Assembly (NCBI GenBank): GCA_019693395.1
Contig: JAAMXP010000681.1
Coordinates: 1 to 14,735 of the forward strand
From: Ettlia oleoabundans
Taxonomy: Eukaryota; Chlorophyta; Chlorophyceae; Chlamydomonadales
DNA length: 14,735 bases
Direction of reading: 5' to 3'
A program made the translations under genes and the position numbers. Positions 8,701 to 14,735 of this stretch are shown piece by piece (positions within the stretch are counted from its first letter, which is position 1; the number at the start of each line of letters is the position of its first letter). Under the pieces are notes generated by a model. It had not been told where the DNA came from, ran no database searches, and saw only the letters and a list, made by a program, of their open reading frames with translations.

Positions 8701-10491
8701 TTGTGGCTGAGGAGGGCCATGCAGAGCCTGGTTTGGACAGCAAAGCAGCCATGAGCAAGTGCAGATGAGGGAGAAAAGACTTGGATGCGGCACGAGCCAA
8801 GCCCCTACCTGAACCACCTCCCACAGAGCGCGGGCTCGCAAGTGGGAGGGGCGCCTGTGTGGCGAAAGGCGAGACAGCATTCCCAGCGCCGCCAAGAGCT
8901 GAGCTCTTGTTCTGCAGCATCTCCACGGACCGCAGCTGGTGCTGCGCGGCGAGGCTTTGTGGGCTTGCTGGGGAGAGTGGCAGACACTCTTCCAGCGAGC
9001 TGTGACTGATGGCCAATTTCACATTGTTGGTGCAAGGGGAAACGCTGCCGCCTCTCGTGCTGCCCAAGCTTTGCTCGCTGCTGGTGGTGCTGCCCCGGGG
9101 GGCATTTAAGGCGACGTGCAGCATACTGGTCAAGTCTACCTGCGAGCCCCAAGCAGCTGTTTGATTGGCGGCGAGTTAGCAGATGTTCAATTTAATTGGT
9201 GAGAAAAACGAGGCGAGCAACTGGGCTTCGGTGGGATAACGTCGCAGTCAATCTTTGCATGCGGGCGCTCACGGCGGCAAGCGGCATTCCTCACTCCACA
9301 GCCTGCAATGTTGCAGGTTTGCTGAACGCGCGTGGCTGCACATCCCCTTGGCCCCATCCTGATCTGTCCACCTCCTACCACCTTTCCCAAACAGGATGCG
9401 CACCTGCCCTGTCTTCCTGGCGGCATTCAGCACCAGTTGTTCCAGCACTGGGGGAGGGAACGTGGTTCCCAATAACTCCAGGCAGCACTGCGGGCAAAGG
9501 TGGAAGTGCAAGAAGGGAGGACGGGTTGATAACAAGAGTAGCGGCGAGGAGGGTTTCCACCAAGACATGCAGCGTTACTCCCTAATCCACTCGCCCTAAG
9601 AAGTCAAGGTTAAATAACGTATTCATCATGCAACTTGTGCTGCTTTGCTTAAAGAGTGCAGCCAGCTATGGAGATGGGGAGCGCAGGTGGGCGACCCTAT
9701 TAGGTGGGTGCTCACCTCCATCAGCTGAACACTAGCATGGCTGATGAGACAGCCCATCTCCTGAGCCCACTCCCAGAGCCAGCCTCCGTCAATCGTGGGG
9801 GCGTAGCCATGGCCACCCACCACCACCGACCCCACCACTCGGCGCTTCAGCCCCAGTGTGTGCAACTGGTCACCACTGCCGCCGCACCCGCAACCCAGCG
9901 GCGCAACCAGCAGCCAGTTGATGCCGGCTGCATGCAGCTGCTGCCAGTCCTCGAGCTCCTCTCTGTGGCAGTACCATAAGCACAGGGTGTTTGTTAAGTA
10001 GTGAGGGAAGGGGCCACATGCATCCCCGTTAAGCTGTCCCGCAATCGGCTGGCGGGCTCTGCAGCGCAGCGCGAGGCACAACTCCTTGCGAGCGTGCCGC
10101 ACCTATCGTGAGTGGCCGCGTCAACCAGAACCAATTTCTGCTGCTGTATGGCCCGTAGAGTGGCGCTGGAACTCGAGATGCCGAGAAAGTGAGAGGGGAT
10201 CGCTTGCTCCGAAGGCAAGCCGCCCCACAGCAGGGGAAAGGCCTCCAACTCCTCGCCGTTTGCCAGGCAAACTCTGCGATGGGCGGCCAGGAAGGCGGAG
10301 CGTGTGGATGAGTGGGATGAAAACCAGGCGGGCTCAAACCCAGCCACCCAGGTGTCGGCCGCTTACATGACAACCTCAGTGCCCCCCCTGAACGCAGTTC
10401 GCAGGCCCGCCTTTGATGTAGGCGGCAGCGGGCCGTGAGTCACGAGGGATGCCGCCAAAGCAGTGGCCCAATCGGCTGTAGGCCCTGACAT
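5761..10491 (-). CDS. Gene B: GAF-domain multi-pass membrane protein
   Basis: Probable sensor protein. Minus-strand exons: 10491-10367, 10273-10103, 9962-9716, 9487-9404, 9139-8809, 8500-8316, 7778-7018, 6894-6665, 6466-6247 and 6088-5761. All phases agree and the CDS is 2,682 nt (893 residues). Residues about 30-185 read as a GAF domain: strand TEVVIVCLANGEELEAF, then a central LVLVDAATHD, GINWLLVAPLG, VVGSVVVGG and a closing helix WLWEWAQEMGCLISHASVQL. Residues 210-320 are a Ser/Ala/Pro linker. Helices lie at about 340-375 and 382-396, followed by a 235-residue low-complexity linker. A six-His run (659-664) precedes the C-terminal helices at about 682-702, 712-727 (ending LNPSWW), 735-756, 775-812 and 831-852. 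No kinase, cyclase or GGDEF domain is visible. The ATG was chosen for its ACAATGT context and a TATA-like box 66 nt upstream. An extra 38-codon exon (8009-7896) may be used. Confidence 0.6.
6467..6664 (-). other. Frame-preserving 198-nt intron in gene B
   Basis: It has clear borders (GGCAG|GTAAGC and CCCCTTGCAG|GC, phase 1) and joins the AVHGAS helix to the LNPSWW helix. Its length is a multiple of three and it has no in-frame stop, so retention would insert 66 residues without breaking the protein. The inserted peptide is Cys/His/Trp-rich and unlike the flanking helices, which is why I call it an intron. Confidence 0.55.
6806..6824 (-). repeat. GGT/CAC triplet run encoding polyhistidine
   Basis: A run of six CAC codons on the minus strand encodes six consecutive His residues (659-664 of gene B), followed by RRCR, right after a predicted membrane helix. 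It could be a metal-binding or pH-sensing patch, or just triplet expansion. Confidence 0.7.
7896..8009 (-). other. Optional exon of gene B
   Basis: This lies between two accepted exons and is phase 0 at both ends (acceptor TGTGTGTAG at 8010; donor GAT|GTGATG). It encodes 38 residues beginning LRVMRTSLKRIAGKHW. This is a basic stretch that would suit a cytoplasmic loop between helices. Other frames across the same segment are also open (one gives EGYEDILEEDRRQTLEG), so inclusion is uncertain. Confidence 0.35.
8543..8658 (-). other. Alternative linker exon of gene B with a GC donor
   Basis: The interval can follow the exon ending at 8809 through a 150-nt intron (8659-8808, itself stop-free in frame, acceptor GGCTGTAG). 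It encodes a Ser/Arg/Pro-rich linker (for example LLSQASRSGSTASAILRQ). It ends at CGCCAG|GCAAGT, a canonical GC-AG donor. Its end phase does not fit the next membrane exon at 8500, so I left it out of the main model. Confidence 0.25.
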
Positions 10492-10762
10492 TGTGGCAGT
10501 GCAAACACGGTGATCAATTGTGGGGACAATCAACGGACTGCGGCAGGCTCTTGCTCTATAATTATTGGCTACGATTTAGCTGACGTGGTGCACATTTCGA
10601 GCACTACCGTCGCAATTCGCGCTTGTGATTGCAGTTTGTTGGCATACAACCCGCGATGCGTGGTAGGCAACGAAGCCACCCACCGGCTTAAGCTGCTTAA
10701 GCTGCTTAAGCATCAAGTGAAGCATTGCCACAGGCTCCTGTAGGTCGGCGCAGCTCCTCTTG
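10492..10762. promoter_or_regulatory. Candidate promoter of gene B, possibly divergent
   Basis: Upstream of gene B's ATG the composition drops in GC. The sequence GCTCTATAATTATTGG (10553-10568) gives TATAGAGC on the minus strand 66 nt before the ATG and TATAATTA on the plus strand. The stretch 10686-10712 is a three-copy 9-bp repeat. No supported exon lies here, though short frames are open on both strands. A minus-strand reading across the 9-bp repeat (LKQLKQLKP) could join gene B in phase and move its start upstream. Confidence 0.4.
10686..10712. repeat. 9-bp tandem repeat GCTTAAGCT, three copies
   Basis: GCTTAAGCT, GCTTAAGCT and GCTTAAGCA follow each other without a gap. On the minus strand they read as (Leu-Lys-Gln)n within a leucine-rich stretch. 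Each unit contains the palindrome AGCTTAAGCT or part of it. Confidence 0.85.
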
Positions 10763-11818
10763 ATGGCGGCTGTGGCGGATGGACAGCAGCAGCAGGACAT
10801 GCAGTCCATGCCCGCGCGAGGGGCAGGCCCAACCCACCAGTCGTTGCACGCAGCAGCAGCCGCAGGAGCAAAGCCCCCCGCCGACTAGCGCGCGCCCCCC
10901 CACCCCCCCTGATCAGTCTCCGATCTCGCCATCCGCCACACAGCTACACTCTGTTCCTGCACGACTTCAAGGGTAGCTGTCTGGTGGGCAATGCCGTGGT
11001 GTGGGGCCAGCTAGCGGACTTGGTGGCAATCGCAGCTGGCGCAAGACCGCTGCTGGCACTGCCGTGCGGCACACCGTACACACCTCGCCCTGCTAGTGGT
11101 GGTGCCAGGAAGCGCCAAAGCAAAGTACACCGTCAGTGACCTGTATGTCTTTTAAAGGCATCCTCAAGGTCTTTCAAAGGCAGGTCTCTCAAAGGCATGT
11201 GTTCAGAGCTGTGTCATACTGCATTGCCATCTCTTGACCAACCGCACGTGTGTCCATGGCATGTCTTGACATTTGAGCAAAGCTAGCTGCATATTGAATG
11301 CATGCACGCTTGGAGTCAGATCTGGGAGCAGATGTCAAGGGCAGCTTTACCACAGCCACTGCAGATGTTGGTGTAGCAGTGCGGTCAGTGTAAACCTCGT
11401 GGCACCTTGAAGCGGATATTCTGCTGCTGGCTGAATGCAGGGCAGCACAGCTCAACAGCAGCAGCGGCAATAGCAGGTGGGCGCAGCAGCAGGCAAGGCG
11501 CCCACTTGTGGCGGGATGATGCCTCTGTCGGTGTGCCAGCCAACATTATTGCAGCGGCAGCAGCAGCGGCCGCTGCACAGCTTGCAACCAATCCGCTGGG
11601 ATGCGCTGGTAGTCAGCTCGGCTCAGCTGCTGATCCAGCACCAGCAGCAGCGTTCTGGTGCAGAGGACAGTGCGGCGGATGGTCCCAAGTCGCCACCTGA
11701 CCCTCAGCCCAGGGCTGCAGCACCGCTGCCGCCCCCCCAGCCGACGCACCATGGTAGCTTGGGCAGTGGCAGCAGCAGCGCTCTTGCTCCCGCCAGATTG
11801 AGCTTGACAAGCATGTGA
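10763..11818 (+). CDS. Possible plus-strand gene E, Gln/Pro/Ser-rich (uncertain)
   Basis: No family was recognised. Plus-strand hints are an ATG at 10763 opening MAAVADGQQQQDMQSMPARG, a C-rich tract (10895-10909) before an acceptor CTGATCAG (10916), and a following segment (10917-11124) encoding YTLFLHDFKGSCLVGNAVVW and more. A good acceptor CCAACATTATTGCAG precedes an 87-codon tail (11555-11818) rich in Gln, Pro, Ser and Gly that stops at TGA 11816-11818. I could not link these pieces with consistent phases. Minus-strand frames over the same DNA are also open and plausible: a basic ORF ending near 11546, an acidic helix near 10930, and a leucine-rich helix near 10720 that could precede gene B's GAF domain. 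The strand is therefore unsettled. Confidence 0.25.
11147..11197. repeat. Three imperfect copies of GTCTyTyAAAGGCA
   Basis: The 14-mers are GTCTTTTAAAGGCA (11147-11160), GTCTTTCAAAGGCA (11169-11182) and GTCTCTCAAAGGCA (11184-11197). The starts are 22 and 15 bp apart. The rest of 11151-11554 shows no supported exon. A 94-codon minus-strand frame there (11189-11470) has AT-ending codons unlike the accepted genes. Confidence 0.75.
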
Positions 11819-12201
11819 TTACACTTGACAAGCCTAAATTCTGACTTTGAGGTGTAGAACCTATCATGGGTAGGCACAGCAGCAAGAAATTGCAGAGGCA
11901 CAACTGTCAGTCGCGAGGTTATGGACTAGCACACGAAGACCAGGACGCTAATAAAGGGCAGCAACCCAGTCACGCAGCAAACTAAGGAAAACATGTTACC
12001 AAAGCACTTCTAGAATGGTGCATAAACTGCAGCGAGGCGGGCTGAGTTTGTGCCCTCAAATGCATGCATGGGCAAACATCCAAAATCCTGGGGAGGCGGA
12101 GGGCCATCCCCCACTCCTGGCAGTGCGTGCTATACTTCTTGTGTGGGTGCGGTTGACACTGAATCCGTGGATGCAGCTATGATGTCCAGTTCCAGCAGTA
12201 A
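11819..12201 (-). other. 3' UTR of gene D with TGTAA signal
   Basis: This stretch follows gene D's stop and has no convincing exon. A minus-strand TGTAA (plus-strand TTACA at 11819-11823) would end the transcript near 11800 after a 3' UTR of about 390 nt. It directly abuts the proposed plus-strand stop of gene E at 11816-11818, so the two would be convergent with touching ends. Confidence 0.45.
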
Positions 12202-13075
12202 TCAACCAGTGTGGCTGTTGACCTGGATCTCCTCCTCAGGTTGGCATGGTGGAAAGTCCTCTGTGCAGGCAGTGGCCAGGATGTGCATCGCACCCTCAGC
12301 ACACACCGCGCTGATGCCAAAGGTGGGAAGCAGAAGCTTGAACCCCCTGCAGCCAATGAAACGTAGCACCGAAACAGGAGTGATCCAATCACACGTCCAA
12401 GAATGGCAGTGGGCGTATAAGGTTATCCGCTAAGGAGCACCCGAAGCATAGGCAACCACAACACGCCAGCAACAGCTCTCCACAACACTTGATGATGTGA
12501 ATGCATGCCTATGGCAGCTGGGTAGCTATACATGCGTGCATGAGGGCAAGCGGGCAAACTAGCAGGCAGATATTTGTCACGATGCATTGCAGCCCACGGG
12601 AATGGAGTGGCCACTCACTCATCACAAGGGCAGCGCGCGTCAGTGAATGGCCTCAATGCATCGCAGCAGGCTATGGAGGGCTGGGCAGCGCTCTTCAAGT
12701 TGAGGATGGCGGTGTCAATCTCTTCCTGGGTAGGTGGCTCCTCCGCAGCACGGGAGTACACCAGCGAGACTGCAAGGGGCCATACAGTTGGGTGTGGTTC
12801 TGGAAGGCACAGTTACATCGTAGTGTGGTGCCGAAAGCAAGGCCCGACCTAGCCTGGTGCAACTCTTACAAGGCAGGGCTAGCCATGAATACCAGCACTG
12901 CAACGATGGCGGGTTACACAGTGTCGGCAAACAGGCAACTGCAAATCTTAACGTCTAGGGTAAACCAGAACAATCTCCATCATCATATCGACCTCCCCGG
13001 GTGGGACTTGGCGCGGCTGCTCTCAACCGCACCTGTCACTAGCCGTCGACAAGGCGGCAACTGCCATCCACCCAT
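12202..13075 (-). CDS. Gene D: small eight-cysteine protein, LTP/2S-albumin-like
   Basis: Three phase-consistent exons on the minus strand: 13075-13033, 12769-12619 and 12346-12202, giving 112 residues. The eight cysteines are C9, C49, C50, C61, C63, C80, C92 and C99. The core ACCDALRPFTDARCPCDEGF, followed by LLPTFGIS, has the CC-x10-CxC arrangement of the plant lipid-transfer/2S-albumin helical fold. Known members are secreted disulphide-rich proteins that bind lipids or inhibit hydrolases. The pattern is not identical to the plant 8CM: one Cys before CC and three after CxC, instead of two and two. A signal peptide is weak (LVTVSLVYSRA). A start at 13165 in the same frame would add more Cys but lies just below the TATA box. 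The tail EEEIQVNSHTG is acidic. Splice sites (CTTGCAG, GA|GTGAGT, GCTGCAG) are strong. The fold assignment is by motif only. Confidence 0.5.
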
Positions 13076-13170
13076 TGGTTGTGGGTCCAAGATGCACCAG
13101 TGCAGATGACACTTGTTGAAGGGCACTGTGCGGCACGGCAGGCCGCTGCAGCATGCGTGTCTCATCCAAA

Positions 13171-13176
13171 TTTATA
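13171..13176 (-). promoter_or_regulatory. TATA box of gene D
   Basis: The minus strand reads CTATAAATTTGG here, a consensus-like TATA box, 96 nt upstream of gene D's chosen ATG at 13075. It fits a transcription start near 13140 and a 5' UTR of about 65 nt. Confidence 0.4.
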
Positions 13177-13233
13177 GACTGATGGATGAGGTTGGCACGC
13201 AGTAAACATGCTGAAAATAACCGCAGCAGAGTC

Positions 13234-14037
13234 AAGGTTGTGTCATGTGCTGCCACTGCTGCTGCAAAAGGCAGGTGGCTGGGCTAAGCGATTGACATGC
13301 AGCAGGCAATATTGAGCCGCAATTCACGTTGCGCGCTGATTTCCAGGCATGTGCACTTTCTGCTGCCACTTCCCAATTATATACGGGATGCCAGCTACTG
13401 TGCTGTGCAGTGCAGCGCAGTGCGATGCGGCGTTCATTGACTCCACACAAATCAACGGCGACCCACATGCGCAACTGGGCAACATCGGCTTCGGTGTCTG
13501 TCAGCGTTCATCTGGGCAAGCCTCACCTCCAGCTGCTCCTTCAGCATTGCGCTTAGCCGCCCTGCCTACATGAACACCAAAGTATGCAAGCTTCTCTGGA
13601 GTGATGGCCGAGCGGCTCAAACATAGTGCTCAAAGTCCATAAAGCGAGTGAAGTGGCAGCTCGGCGAAGCAGGGAACCGAGGAGGCGTGAGACTACCAGC
13701 CGGTTGCGGCTTTTAGCAGCAGAACCAGCTGCTGGGTGCCATTGAGGGTAGGCCAGTTGAAAAAAGCATGTGCGCAGTGGGGAAGAGGGCAGAAAGTGCG
13801 GGTACTCTCACATGGCATCTGCTCTGCCCACCAGTGCTGTTGTGGCAATGGGGTCACTGCAGCTACGGCGGCTCACCTCCCTTTTCCCACTCCCCATTTT
13901 GCCAGCAGAATTTGCGGCCTGAAACACGTCACCGTGCCAAGCAGAGGTTGCACAAGCCACTGGGTATGAAAGTGCAAGTGCAGCACTGGGCCCGCCTGCA
14001 CTCTAACGCATCGTTTGTAAGCATTACGGTTTGCTGA
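13234..14037 (-). other. Possible minus-strand exons, frames unresolved
   Basis: Several protein-like stretches occur on the minus strand: 13879-14037 (for example LVQPLLGTVTCF and RPQILLAKWGVGKG, ending at a good donor GGGAG|GTGAGC), about 13695-13800 (HAFFNWPTLNGTQQLVLLLK, ending at GGCTG|GTAGTC), and 13390-13545 (LKEQLEVRLAQMNAD, then TEADVAQLRMWVAVDL one frame off). The last two pieces would join only through a 29-nt intron or a one-base frameshift. Plus-strand frames over the same DNA are also open. No family is recognised; this could be a gene, a decayed copy, or chance. Confidence 0.2.
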
Positions 14038-14038
14038 T

Positions 14039-14062
14039 TGTCAACTTGGCAGGAAGTTGACA
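14039..14062. repeat. 9-bp hairpin with 6-nt loop
   Basis: TGTCAACTT (14039-14047) pairs perfectly with AAGTTGACA (14054-14062) around the loop GGCAGG. It lies at the edge of the non-coding stretch near the right end and carries inverted TTGAC cores, as does the palindrome at 1095-1112. Confidence 0.75.
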
Positions 14063-14690
14063 GTTATAAACCTTGACGGTGGTTCATGCCAACAACCTTG
14101 TAAACACTGGAAAAACGTGGAAGTTCAGGCCAACAACTGGCGAGGAACTGATGAGTGAAAAGGGGAGCCGGAAATTTAGGCGTCAAGCATCAAACTTCAA
14201 ATCAACCATGCACTAGCTGCGCCAAGCCCAAGGGAAACACACTGGAATTAAACGTGTTCAAATCGATCCAGTGAACAACCAGGGAGAAAGCGGGAGGGAG
14301 GATGAAAGTAAAGGGCTACCAACGTCCAGTAATGGTTGTTTAAACCAGTACGATACAAAAGTGGGAGACAGATGGACAGATGGTTGGCAAAGTGTGATGA
14401 CTGCAAGATGGGCTGGCAGTTCAGGAGAGATGCTGGAATGAAATCATGAAATGGGCACGACTGGCTAGAGGGAAAGGCACCCTTGCCGCGCAGCAGGGAC
14501 TTGCGTGGCGATATCGCAGCCAGCGACTGGGGACGGGAAAGGTTGGCAAAGGACCCATCAAGGGAGCTGGCGTAGCCCCCTAACCAACTATCAGTTCAAA
14601 ATATTTGCATTGAAAAAACATAGTAGCGTGAATTAAGCATAAACAAACGGCCATTCAAGAAAGGGGGTGGGATCGTCCATTGACTTTGAG
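14063..14690. other. Non-coding stretch near the right edge
   Basis: There is no reading frame of note on either strand; the plus strand is purine- and A-rich. It probably holds the 3' UTR of the minus-strand gene ending at 14691. No minus-strand TGTAA is visible; plus-strand TGTAA pentamers occur at 14016-14020 and about 14099-14103. Confidence 0.4.
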
Positions 14691-14735
14691 CTACTTCTCA
14701 GGAACGAGTTTCTCTGGAAGTGGTGCTGGTGTTTT
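14691..14735 (-). CDS. C-terminal end of a gene entering from the right (partial)
   Basis: The minus strand opens at the window edge with KTPAPLPEKLVPEK and stops at TAG (14693-14691). The Pro/Lys/Glu tail followed by a long non-coding stretch looks like a true protein end, but only 14 codons are visible. The family cannot be named and chance is possible. Confidence 0.3.
   Translation of the reverse strand, partial: KTPAPLPEKLVPEK

Noticed and set aside
11189..11470. 94-codon minus-strand frame with a natural-looking end
   Set aside because: Codon endings are AT-rich unlike the accepted exons, and I could not join it to an upstream exon in phase; it may be intronic.
1..14735. Search for CRISPR arrays, tRNA/rRNA genes, insertion sequences, viral or toxin genes and riboswitches
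   Set aside because: No regularly spaced repeats, cloverleaf-like segments, terminal inverted repeats with a transposase, or recognisable viral or toxin proteins were seen by eye.

Overview
The window looks like nuclear DNA of a green alga (Chlorophyta). The genes are split by many GT-AG introns. Several introns carry strand-specific runs of C before the acceptor. Coding exons are Ala/Gln/Leu-rich, and candidate 3' ends carry the chlorophyte-type signal TGTAA. No bacterial operon, CRISPR array, tRNA, rRNA or transposase was seen. All gene models below were built by hand from reading frames, splice signals and intron phase; none is backed by transcripts.

Layout, left to right. (1) 1-475 (+): an intron and then the last exon of a plant/bacterial-type N-acetylglutamate synthase (arginine biosynthesis), followed by a repeat-rich 3' UTR to about 875. 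(2) About 876-1393: a non-coding stretch between convergent gene ends, with an 18-bp perfect palindrome. (3) 1394-4845 (-): gene A, a multi-pass membrane protein of about 460 residues with a four-cysteine knuckle before its last membrane helix. (4) 4846-5760: mostly the 3' UTR of gene B, with a 14-bp perfect hairpin; its candidate poly(A) signal abuts gene A's candidate core promoter. (5) 5761-10491 (-): gene B, about 893 residues, with an N-terminal GAF domain, Ser/Pro/Ala-rich linkers and a C-terminal block of membrane helices. (6) 10492-11818: a candidate promoter and a GC-rich stretch whose coding strand I could not settle; a plus-strand Gln/Pro-rich gene is possible. (7) About 11805-13175 (-): gene D, a compact three-exon gene for a 112-residue, eight-cysteine protein with CC and CxC motifs like lipid-transfer/2S-albumin-fold proteins. 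(8) 13234-14040: possible minus-strand exons with unresolved frames. (9) 14041-14690: no coding signal. (10) 14691-14735 (-): probably the C-terminal end of another gene.

The most interesting part is the A/B pair. Both membrane blocks share an AVHG[A/G]S loop, an LNP[S/A]W motif after the next helix and a phase-1 intron between comparable helices, so they look like tandem, diverged paralogues. Only B carries a GAF domain and only A ends with the Cys4 knuckle. B therefore looks like a membrane-anchored small-molecule sensor of an unnamed algal type. That role is inferred from architecture; no effector domain (kinase, cyclase, GGDEF) is visible in either protein.
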